From Streptomyces sp. TLI_053 (GTDB lineage: Bacteria > Actinomycetota > Actinomycetes > Streptomycetales > Streptomycetaceae), in contig NZ_LT629775.1 of the NCBI RefSeq assembly GCF_900105395.1, positions 3,118,501 to 3,182,500 on the forward strand: 64,000 nucleotides of DNA, written 5' to 3'. Positions 24,179-31,518 of this stretch are shown here, piece after piece. The notes beneath the pieces are model-generated. The model was not told the DNA's origin. It worked only from the letters and a program-made list of their open reading frames with translations, and did not search any database. Position 1 is the first letter of the stretch. Every line of letters starts with the position of its first letter. The position numbers and the translations under genes were made by a program.

Positions 24179-25287
24179 AGTTCGGCGGTCTTCTCGGCGA
24201 TCGCGGGCGAGCAGGTCATGCCCCGGCCGCCAGGGCCGGTGACCAGCCAGACGCCGTCGCGGACACGCTCGCGGTGGACCACCCGGGTGGTGTCGACGCA
24301 CTGCGCGTAGACGCCGGCCCAGCGGCGGCGGACCCGGGGCAGCGGGCGGCCGAGCAGTTCCTCGGCCACGCCGACCAGGTGGTCGTACGGGTCCTCGACC
24401 ACGTCGAAGCCGAAGGGGTGGTCGTACTCGTGGGTGTCGCCGATGGTCAGACCGCCGTCCCGGCGCTGGACCATCAGCAGCTGCATCTTGTGCTCGGCCG
24501 CGACCGGCGGCTGCGGCTGGACCTCGCGGAGGCGGTCCAGGGCGTCGCCGGCGAAGGCCGGGTAGTAGCGGAAGGAGTCGCCGTCGGCGACCGAGGTGGT
24601 CATCGGCTCGTCCAGCGGGTCGGTCTGCATCATCTGCAGCCGCACCTTGCGGACCGGCAGCTCGGGCGCCAGCTCGCGGACCAGGCCGCCCAGCCAGGCG
24701 CCGGTGCAGAGGATCACCAGGTCACCGGTGTGGACGTCGCCGTGGTCGTCGCGGACGGCGTTCTCGCCGACGACGTCGCGGACCTCGCGCCCGGGCAGGA
24801 AGGTGTACCGGCCGGTGGCGGTCAGGGCGGCGCGCAGCGCGGGCTGGGCGGTGCGCGGCTCGACCGCGGCGTCCCGCTCGCACCACAGGGCACCGAGCAG
24901 CTTGCCGCGCAGGGCGGGGTTGGCGGCCCGGGTCTGCTCGGCGTCGAGCAGCCGGTAGCCGCGCGCGGCGGCGTCGGGCAGGGTCAGCGCCTGCTCGGCG
25001 ACCGCGAGTTCGGCCTCGGTGCGGATCGCGGTGAGCGAGCCGTTGGCGCGGAAGCCGAGGTCGGGGACCTGCCCGCCGATCCGCTCCCACAGCTCGCGGG
25101 CCCGCAGCGCGGTGTCCAGTTCCTCACCCCGGGCGCGGCCGCTGACCCAGACCAGGCCGAAGTTGCGCACCGAGGCGCCGCGCGCCTCCGCCTCGCGCTC
25201 CAGGTGGACGACCTCGTGGCCGCGCTCGACGGCCTGCCAGGCGTGCATGGTGCCGAGCACGCCTGCTCCTACGACGATGACTCTCAT
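24166..25287 (-). CDS. FAD-dependent oxidoreductase, phosphonate-associated (TIGR03364 type)
   Basis: A 373-residue DAO-family flavoenzyme. The Rossmann motif VVGAGVLGTMHAW at the N-terminus, SVRNFGLVWVSG after the first helices, and the C-terminal TGPGGRGMTCSPA flavin loop are clear. Members of this clade are genomically tied to PhnX-like phosphonatases and are thought to oxidatively deaminate an aminophosphonate to the aldehyde the phosphonatase cleaves. Here it precedes that gene in one operon. The ATG at 25287 gives the canonical start but lacks a clear Shine-Dalgarno sequence. Operator C lies 70 bp upstream. Confidence 0.85.
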   Translation of the reverse strand: MRVIVVGAGVLGTMHAWQAVERGHEVVHLEREAEARGASVRNFGLVWVSGRARGEELDTALRARELWERIGGQVPDLGFRANGSLTAIRTEAELAVAEQALTLPDAAARGYRLLDAEQTRAANPALRGKLLGALWCERDAAVEPRTAQPALRAALTATGRYTFLPGREVRDVVGENAVRDDHGDVHTGDLVILCTGAWLGGLVRELAPELPVRKVRLQMMQTDPLDEPMTTSVADGDSFRYYPAFAGDALDRLREVQPQPPVAAEHKMQLLMVQRRDGGLTIGDTHEYDHPFGFDVVEDPYDHLVGVAEELLGRPLPRVRRRWAGVYAQCVDTTRVVHRERVRDGVWLVTGPGGRGMTCSPAIAEKTAELANL

Positions 25288-25356
25288 GCGGCCAGGCTGA
25301 TGCCGCCAGGTGTCCGAGGGGAGTCCGACCGGCGGACCGCAGATGAACCGACCGAA

Positions 25357-25374
25357 AAGTTGTACAGCCAACAT
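25357..25374 (-). promoter_or_regulatory. Phosphonate-regulon operator, site C
   Basis: On the minus strand this reads ATGTTGGCTGTACAACTT, nearly the same as site A (AAGTTGTCTGTACAACTT). It precedes the FAD oxidoreductase/phosphonatase operon. TACAAC within it may be the -10 element. Confidence 0.72.
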
Positions 25375-25411
25375 GGCGCCCGCCGGGCCCGGACGGGCGC
25401 CGCGGCCGGGG

Positions 25412-25924
25412 TCAGCGCCGCACGGCCGCCCGCAGGTAGTTCCGCCGGCCGAACTTCGGCTCGTCCACCGCCGTCAGCCCCTCCACCTGGAACCGGTACA
25501 GCGCCGCCGCCCCGCCACCGGTCAGGAACTGCCGCCGCACCTCCTCGTCCCGCGCGAAGGCCGGGTACCGCCCCTGGTAGGCGGCCAGCGCCGACTCGGC
25601 CTGCCGCCCCCACGCCTCTCCCGCGCTGCCGGTCAGCTGGAGTCCGCGCAGCTGCTCGCCGAAGACCGGCGGCGGCAGGAACACGGTGGCCGCCGCCCTG
25701 GCCTCCTCGGCCAGGTGGTGGCTGTGGCGGGTGGCGCGCTCACTGACGAAGTAGAGGACGAGGTCGTCGTCGTAGGCGAAGAAGGCGAGGTTGGCGTGCG
25801 GGCCGTGCTCGTGGCCCGCCGTCGCCAGGGTGAGCACCATCGCCTCGGCCAGCAGGCCCTCGACGCCCTTGCCGAGCTCCTCGGCCGGCCAGTCCCCCTG
25901 GGTGATGTCGAGTCGGTACGGCAT
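25412..25924 (-). CDS. Pyridoxamine 5'-phosphate oxidase-like FMN-binding protein
   Basis: A 170-residue split-barrel flavin-binding protein. The pattern VLTLATAGHEHGPHANLAFFAYDDDLVLYFVSERATRHS matches the PNPOx-like fold, with the strand pair and the His/Arg-containing loop that contact FMN or F420. No PNP-specific C-terminal motif is present, so it is a general stress/flavin-binding member rather than PdxH. The ATG at 25924 is preceded by GGAGGG. The function is unknown. Confidence 0.75.
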   Translation of the reverse strand: MPYRLDITQGDWPAEELGKGVEGLLAEAMVLTLATAGHEHGPHANLAFFAYDDDLVLYFVSERATRHSHHLAEEARAAATVFLPPPVFGEQLRGLQLTGSAGEAWGRQAESALAAYQGRYPAFARDEEVRRQFLTGGGAAALYRFQVEGLTAVDEPKFGRRNYLRAAVRR

Positions 25925-26128
25925 GAGCAGCACTTCCCTCCACTGGCACGCCCGGCGCGCGGCGCCCTGGCACGACTGAGCCGGGCGGGTACCCCCGTCG
26001 GGGGCCGCCGCGCCCGGCTCACATGCTCTTCCCCGGCACCCCTGCCGCACAAGGGCCGGGACAGCGTCCGGCCTGCCGGTTCCGGGCCGCCCGGTCCCTC
26101 CCCCACTGGCAGGCCCGGCCGGGACCGC

Positions 26129-26929
26129 TCAGTCCCGCCGCACCCCGACCGGCCGGCCCGGGCCGGCGACCGCCGCCGCGGCCCCCGTGCCCAGCAGCGG
26201 CCGCAGCGGACCGGTGCGGGCGTGTGCCACCAGCGGCCCGGCCCGGCCGGCCGCGAGCACCAGCGGCACCGCCACCAGCACGCCGACCACCGCCCCCACC
26301 AGGACGTCGTGCGGATAGTGCACCCCCACCCAGACCCGGGAGGCACCCATCAGCACGGCGGCCACGGCGGCCACCGCGCCGATCCGCCGGTCGACGAGCA
26401 GCAGCGCGGCGGCGGCCGCGAACGCGATCACGGTGTGGTTGCTCGGGAAGGACCAGTCACCGGGCCCCGGGCAGCTCTCCAGGGTGTCCCGCACCCGCAG
26501 CTGCGCGCACGGCCGGACCTCCTCCACCACTCCCTTGAAAGCGGAGTTCACCGCGTAGGCGAGCAGGACGACCGGCGCCGCGGCCAGCACCCGGGCCATC
26601 ACGGCCGGCCCGCCCCCGCGCGCCCGCCACCAGGCGGCGAGCATCAGCAGCGCGAAGAGCCCGAGGCCGAGCAGCGACCAGAGCGCGACCACCCGGTCCA
26701 GCCAGTGCGGCGCGGCGTCCGCCCAGCCGACCACCCGGCTGTACAGGCCGCCGGAGACGCCACTGCCGTCGTACACGGCCAGCTCGTGCAGCGGCATGCC
26801 GGGCACCGGAACGCCGGACGCAGGAACGCCGGACACCGGAACGCCGGGCACCGGAAGGCCCGACGCCGCCGCCTCGTGCACCGCCGCCTGCGCCGGGAGC
26901 AGTACCGGGGTCGGGAGCGGCGCCGTCAC
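26129..26929 (-). CDS. PAP2 family membrane phosphatase
   Basis: A 266-residue integral membrane phosphatase of the PAP2/undecaprenyl-pyrophosphatase type. The three active-site motifs are FKGVVEEVRPC (KxxxxxxRP), SFPSNHT (where PSGH is usual; Asn replaces Gly) and SRVWVGVHYPHD (SRxxxxxHxxxD). About five helices surround them. The N-terminal external stretch carries a Gly-Val-Pro repeat (GVPVSGVPASGVPVPG). It probably dephosphorylates lipid phosphates at the outer face. The GTG start overlaps the stop of a possible small upstream frame by 4 bp (GTGA). Confidence 0.88.
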   Translation of the reverse strand: MTAPLPTPVLLPAQAAVHEAAASGLPVPGVPVSGVPASGVPVPGMPLHELAVYDGSGVSGGLYSRVVGWADAAPHWLDRVVALWSLLGLGLFALLMLAAWWRARGGGPAVMARVLAAAPVVLLAYAVNSAFKGVVEEVRPCAQLRVRDTLESCPGPGDWSFPSNHTVIAFAAAAALLLVDRRIGAVAAVAAVLMGASRVWVGVHYPHDVLVGAVVGVLVAVPLVLAAGRAGPLVAHARTGPLRPLLGTGAAAAVAGPGRPVGVRRD

Positions 26930-27099
26930 CGGTCGGCACCGGCGTGACGGCGGTACCGCCGGTCACCGAACAGTTCGCAAACAATCGGGAGCATGAGGAC
27001 AACTACTACCAGAACGAAGATCTGTACCGGATAACGGTCGATACCGGGCGCGCCCGAGCCGGCCGCCGCCCACCCCCCGCCGGCCACTGTGACCAGCAT
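26926..27099 (-). CDS. Possible small membrane protein upstream of the PAP2 gene
   Basis: A 57-residue frame with one strongly hydrophobic segment (VQIFVLVVVVLMLPIVC) and a basic tail (GDRRYRRHAGADR). Its TGA overlaps the PAP2 GTG start in a GTGA, the spacing used for coupled genes. Against it, no ribosome site is seen before the ATG at 27099, and the AT-richer bases could simply be the PAP2 promoter. I do not recognise the sequence. Confidence 0.3.
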   Translation of the reverse strand: MLVTVAGGGWAAAGSGAPGIDRYPVQIFVLVVVVLMLPIVCELFGDRRYRRHAGADR

Positions 27100-27398
27100 T
27101 CGGACACGCGCCCCTGCTACGCACCCGTGCGCCGGGCGCGCACCCCGCAGGCCCCGCGCGCCCGCTTGCGGCCGCCCGCCCCGACCGCCCCGGAACCGGG
27201 CACCCGCCCACCGCTCCCGCCCCTCGCCGGACCCCTTCCCACCCCGTCCGGACACTCCCGGTCATTGGCATGTCCACTTCCATACCACCGGGTATTCCGA
27301 GTTGGCAGACCCCATCCCCAGGAACGGGTGGCGCCCGTACTCTTTCGTCAGCGCGTCGACCCCGGCGCGCCCTCGGACGGCGGCGAGGAGCGAACCGA
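27100..27398. other. Intergenic region before the GAF-domain regulator
   Basis: Divergent promoter region between the PAP2 transcript and the GAF-domain regulator. A less GC-rich patch (27265-27310, with CATGTCCACTTCCATACC) could hold the regulator's promoter. No RNA gene or motif is recognised. Confidence 0.4.
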
Positions 27399-28901
27399 GT
27401 GCGGCAGCCAGGACGGCAGACCCGACGACCCGAGCGTCGTACTCCGCAGACGGCTGCGGAACTGGCCAAGGTCCACGAACGCGCCCTCGCCGAGGCCGCC
27501 GCCCGCGCCGCCACCCGCGACACCGGCCCCGACGACCCGTCCCTGTTCCAGCCCCGCCCCGAGATCGGCGACTCCTGGGAACGCCTGCGCCGGATCGGCC
27601 TCGACCCCGACGCCGGCGCCGCCGCCGTCCACCTCGGCCCCGCCGAGATCGAACACCGCCGCCGCACCAGCGGCCTCGACCCGCTGCTCCCCGTCCTCCG
27701 CGACACCCTGCTCGAACAGCCCGGCCAGCCACCGCTGATCCTCGCCATCGCCGACGCGGACGGCCACATCCTCTGGCAGGAGGGCGAGCGCGGACTGCGC
27801 CGCAGCGCCGACCGGATCGGCTTCCTCACCGGCGCCCGGTGGATCGAGGAGAGCGTCGGCACCAACGGGATCGCCGCCGCCCTGCGCGCCCAGCGCCCGA
27901 TGCAGGTCCACTCCGCCGAGCACTACCTGCGCAGCCACCACTCGTGGACCTGCGTCGCCGCCCCCGTGCACGACCCCGGCACCGGCCGGCTGATCGGCGC
28001 CATCAACCTCAGCGGCCCGGCCCACTCCGTCCGCCCCTACCTGCTCCAGCTCACCGCCACCGCCGCCAAGCTCGCCGAGACCGAACTGCGCGCCCGCCGC
28101 CTCGAATCACTGCACCACCTGCGCACCCTCGCCGCCCCGATGCTGGCCCGGGTGAACGGACCCGCCCTGGTCGTCGACGCGGCCGGCTGGACGGCCGCCG
28201 CGGCGGGCCTGCCACCACCGGCCCGGCTGCGACTGCCCGCCGAGGGCTGGAGCACCGCCGCCGTGCACTGGCTGCCCAGCCTGGGCGAATGCGTGATCGA
28301 GCCGCTCGCCGACGGCTGGCTGGTCCGCCCGGTGCCGCTCCGCAGCGCCGCGCCGGCACCGGCCGCGGACCCCGAGGATCCGGACGACCCCGGCGCTCCC
28401 GACGGGCCCGGCGGCCTCGGCGGCCTGCTCGCCGAACAGGCCGAGGGCGCCCGGGTCCGGCTCGACCTGCGCCGGCCGGGCAGTCCGGCGCTGTCGGTGC
28501 ACGGCGCGGCCGGCAGCTGGTCGCACGCGCTCAGCCCCCGCCACGCCGAACTGCTGCTGCTGCTCGCCACCGAACGGAACGGCCTCAGCGCGGCCCAGCT
28601 GGCCGACGCGCTGTTCGGGGACCCGGCCAGGACGGTGACGGTGCGGGCCGAACTCTCCCGGCTCCGCCGCCACCTGGGCGGCCTGCTGGCCCACCGGCCC
28701 TACCGCTTCGCCGAATCGGTGCTGGTCGGCGTGGCCGGGCCTGAGGACCCGTACGACCTGCTGCCGTCCTCCTCCGGTCCGGCCGTGCGCAGGCTCCGCG
28801 CGGGACTCGCGGGCGGCACCGTCCGGCTCCCCGGGCCCCCGCCCCCACCGGGCCAGCTGCCGGCCCCGCGGACCGGCCGGGTCCCGCTGCCGCCGGCCTG
28901 A
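27399..28901 (+). CDS. GAF domain-containing transcriptional regulator
   Basis: A 500-residue regulator. After a basic N-terminus it has a helical region (ELAKVHERALAEAAAR...PEIGDSWERL), a GAF domain (about residues 100-210: LILAIADADGHILW, WIEESVGTNGIAAALRAQRPMQV, HHSWTCVAAPVHDPGTGRLIGAINLSG) and a C-terminal winged-helix-like DNA-binding region (SPRHAELLLLLATERNGLSAAQLADALF...VRAELSRLRRHLG). This is the actinobacterial form of AcoR-like activators that lacks the sigma-54 AAA domain. I chose the GTG at 27399 because GAGGAG lies 8 bp before it. Its targets are unknown; such genes often control alcohol or aldehyde metabolism. Confidence 0.8.
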   Translation: MRQPGRQTRRPERRTPQTAAELAKVHERALAEAAARAATRDTGPDDPSLFQPRPEIGDSWERLRRIGLDPDAGAAAVHLGPAEIEHRRRTSGLDPLLPVLRDTLLEQPGQPPLILAIADADGHILWQEGERGLRRSADRIGFLTGARWIEESVGTNGIAAALRAQRPMQVHSAEHYLRSHHSWTCVAAPVHDPGTGRLIGAINLSGPAHSVRPYLLQLTATAAKLAETELRARRLESLHHLRTLAAPMLARVNGPALVVDAAGWTAAAAGLPPPARLRLPAEGWSTAAVHWLPSLGECVIEPLADGWLVRPVPLRSAAPAPAADPEDPDDPGAPDGPGGLGGLLAEQAEGARVRLDLRRPGSPALSVHGAAGSWSHALSPRHAELLLLLATERNGLSAAQLADALFGDPARTVTVRAELSRLRRHLGGLLAHRPYRFAESVLVGVAGPEDPYDLLPSSSGPAVRRLRAGLAGGTVRLPGPPPPPGQLPAPRTGRVPLPPA

Positions 28902-28955
28902 GCGCATCACCGGTCCGAGCACATCACCGGTCCGGGCGCACCGCCCGCCCCGGGC

Positions 28956-29459
28956 TCAGCGGCCGCCGGACAGCAGCGCGGTCAGCTCGGCGTCGCTCGG
29001 CCCGTGGGCCCGCTCCGCCTCCTCCGAGACCAGCGCGTACGTCCGGTCCAGCCAGGCCCGGACCTTCGGCTTGGAGACCTCCAGCAGCGCGCTGCCGTGC
29101 GGGGACTCCAGCGCCAGGTGCAACGTCGAGCCGTGGCACGGACAGTAGGCCGGCCACAGCTTGACGTCGCCCTGACCGCTCAACGAGCGCAGGCCGTCGC
29201 GCAGCAGTTCGCGCGAGAACACCCAGTCGGCCTCGTCCGGCCGCCCCAGATGGAACGTCAGCAGCACCTCGTACGGGCGCGCGGCGTCGAACCGGAACCG
29301 CGTACGGACCTCTCCGACCACCTCCTCGCCCAGCGAGATCCGCAGGGACAGCACCTCCTCCACCGCCGCCGGAGCGGCGGTGGAGCCTGCCTCTTCGCCG
29401 CCCGTGGGGGTAGCGGCGAGAGGGGCACTGGAGGGTGCTGGCAGCGGGTCGGGCGGCAT
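28956..29459 (-). CDS. SsgA-like sporulation and cell division protein
   Basis: A 167-residue SsgA-like protein (SALP). After a Pro/Ala/Thr-rich leader, the SALP domain shows RFRFDAARPYEVLLTFHLGRPDEADWVFSRELLRDGL, DVKLWPAYCPCHGSTLHLALESPHGSALLEVSKPKVRAWLDRTYALV. These proteins guide septum placement and peptidoglycan events during sporulation in streptomycetes. The paired Cys of CPCHG are unusual but seen in some members. The ATG at 29459 has GGAGAG upstream. Which SALP subgroup it belongs to is not clear. Confidence 0.88.
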   Translation of the reverse strand: MPPDPLPAPSSAPLAATPTGGEEAGSTAAPAAVEEVLSLRISLGEEVVGEVRTRFRFDAARPYEVLLTFHLGRPDEADWVFSRELLRDGLRSLSGQGDVKLWPAYCPCHGSTLHLALESPHGSALLEVSKPKVRAWLDRTYALVSEEAERAHGPSDAELTALLSGGR

Positions 29460-29523
29460 GACGGTCTCTCCGGGACGGCGTGGAATGCCCTCCAGACTGC
29501 GCCACCGCGCGACGGACCGGCAA

Positions 29524-29543
29524 GGGTTGCAAGGGGGTTGCAA
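29524..29543. promoter_or_regulatory. 11-bp-period direct repeat in the SsgA-like promoter
   Basis: GGGTTGCAA occurs at 29524-29532 and 29535-29543, one helical turn apart. On the minus strand it is TTGCAACCC, about 65-85 bp before the SsgA-like start. This is the spacing of a regulator binding on one face; the regulator is unknown. Confidence 0.4.
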
Positions 29544-29932
29544 TAATCCCCGAACGCTCCCGGGGTCCCTTACCGGGCCCGTTGCCGCCCTTGTCAGACG
29601 GACCGTCAACTTCCGCTGGCCAAAGGGTTGTCCACGGATTTGATCCATTCGGTCCAGGCTCTGGCCACCGCCCGGGTGCCCGCTGCTACGCTCGTCCCCC
29701 TGCCGGCGCACGCCCGCGCGCGCACCCGGCGGACTCCGCACGCTCGGCCCCGGGGGGACACTCGGGCCGGGCCCGGACGCGTCCCGGACGACGCCCCCGA
29801 CCGGATCCCGGTCGGGCCGGCCGCACCGGGCCGGCCGGCGGCCGTCCGCCCGGTCGGCGGCACCGGCGCCGCCGTCGGTACGTGGGAGAATGCGGCGACC
29901 GCAACGGCGACTTCAGGGGAGGGAGGGGTCCG
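29544..29932. other. Intergenic region between the SsgA-like gene and the collagen-like protein
   Basis: Divergent promoter DNA. GCTGCTACGCTCG at about 29690 contains a plausible -10 element for the rightward gene, and GGGGAGGGAGGGG is its ribosome site. No other structure is recognised. Confidence 0.4.
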
Positions 29933-31336
29933 GTGGGTCCGTCCGAGGACACCGGGCAGGACGCGGCGTACCCGCACGACCGTCACCGCACCAGGCACGG
30001 CCGGCACGGACGGCCCGGCCCGTTCGGCGGCCGCCTACGACTGCCCACCCTGCGATTCTCCGGCGCCGCGATGGCGATGTCCACCGTCGTGGGGATCAGC
30101 ATCGCCACCACCCTGCTGCTCAGCGAACAGCAGGGTGTGGGCCGCCGGGCCGGGGTCTCCAGGGTCGGTTCCAGCGCCCCGCCGCCGAGCCCGGCCGTCG
30201 GCCCCGACAGCGGCTCGGGCACCGCCTCCGGCACCGCGTCCGGTCCCGCCTCGGGCACCACGGCCGACCGGGAGACCGGCACCGCGGACGCCACCGCGGG
30301 CCGTCCCCCGGCCACCCCTGCCGTCCCCCTGCCCGGCCCGACCGGCCCCCGCGCCCCGGGGAGCACCACCGGCCCGCGGTCCACCACCCCGGCCGCGCCC
30401 CGCGGCGGATCCCCCAGCGGCGTACCGCTCGCCGAGGGCCCGCCGCCCCGGCACGGCGTGACCGGCGAGCCCGCCGGGGGGCAGGGCGGCACCGGTACCG
30501 TCGGCGGCGGCCAGGACACCCTCGCCGCCGGGCAGCCCGCCGAGGAGCAGCCCGCCTCCCGCAACGCCGACCGGCCGACCGCCGACCGGCCCGCCGGGGA
30601 GCCGGCGACCGGCACGACGGCCCCGGCCACCCCCGCGCCCTCCCCCTCGCCGACCGCGGCCCGCCCGCTCGCCCCCGTCCCGGGCACCCCGGCACCGACC
30701 CCGCCGGACCGGACCGGCGAGATCCTCGCCGACCCCGGAACCGGCGGCACCGACAGCACCGACGGGAAGGGCGCCACCGACGGGAAGGGCGCCACCGGCG
30801 GCACCGGCGAAAAGGGTGACCGGGGCGAGACGGGCGGCAAGGGCGGCACCGACAGCACCGACGACCTGGCGCTCAGCGGCGCGGCCCTGGTCCAGCCGCT
30901 CGGCCGCGACGGCACCCGCCACCTGCTCGCACTGACCGTCACCGAGCCGCTGACCGCGCTCCAGGCCGAGTTCCGGCTCGCCCCGGGCGCGCTGGCCCCC
31001 GGCGCCGGCACCGTCTGGACGGACCTGACCGGCGTCGTGATCACCGCCCACCAGGAACGCGGCTCGGCGGTGTACCGCTTCACCACCCCGCCCGGCACCG
31101 ACGTCCGCCCCGGCCGGTACACCTTCGCCGTGCTCGGCATCCGCCCGCCCGCACCGCGCCGCGCCGCGCCCCGGACCGCCGAGTGCTGGAAGGCCAGTGC
31201 CTTCGGGATCGACCGGCCGCGCGCCGTCGCCGCCCTCGGCGGCTTCGCGGCACCGTCCGGCACCGGCAGCCGTCCCGGCGCCACCACGCCGGCGTCCGCG
31301 CCGGTAGCGGCACCCGCACCCGCACCCGCCCGCTGA
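29933..31336 (+). CDS. Membrane-anchored low-complexity protein with collagen-like segment
   Basis: A 467-residue protein. A basic His/Arg/Gly-rich cytoplasmic leader is followed by one membrane helix (FSGAAMAMSTVVGISIATTLLL, about residues 40-60). About 220 residues rich in Gly, Pro, Thr and Ser come next, including repeated SGTASG units and a short collagen-like run of Gly-X-Y triplets (GTGEKGDRGETGGKGG). The C-terminal 150 residues (LALSGAALVQPLG...) form a globular domain that looks like a beta-sandwich. The GTG at 29933 follows GGGGAGGGAGGGG. No known family is recognised; surface location is inferred. Confidence 0.6.
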   Translation: MGPSEDTGQDAAYPHDRHRTRHGRHGRPGPFGGRLRLPTLRFSGAAMAMSTVVGISIATTLLLSEQQGVGRRAGVSRVGSSAPPPSPAVGPDSGSGTASGTASGPASGTTADRETGTADATAGRPPATPAVPLPGPTGPRAPGSTTGPRSTTPAAPRGGSPSGVPLAEGPPPRHGVTGEPAGGQGGTGTVGGGQDTLAAGQPAEEQPASRNADRPTADRPAGEPATGTTAPATPAPSPSPTAARPLAPVPGTPAPTPPDRTGEILADPGTGGTDSTDGKGATDGKGATGGTGEKGDRGETGGKGGTDSTDDLALSGAALVQPLGRDGTRHLLALTVTEPLTALQAEFRLAPGALAPGAGTVWTDLTGVVITAHQERGSAVYRFTTPPGTDVRPGRYTFAVLGIRPPAPRRAAPRTAECWKASAFGIDRPRAVAALGGFAAPSGTGSRPGATTPASAPVAAPAPAPAR

Positions 31337-31518
31337 GCGGCTCCGGCACCGCCGCACCACCCCCGTCCGGCCCGGTCCGCTCCGGTCGGACAACCCGACA
31401 GGTCAGCGGCCCGATCGGGCTCATCCGGCCGACCTCGTTCGTTACTGTGGTCGCCAGTCGGCACAGCCGCCCCACCGCCGGGGCCGGCCCCGCACCACGT
31501 CATTCCCAGGAGGAGTTC

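Noticed and set aside
11134..25287. Phosphonate antibiotic biosynthesis cluster
   Set aside because: There is no PEP mutase or phosphonopyruvate decarboxylase; all recognised genes fit uptake and breakdown.
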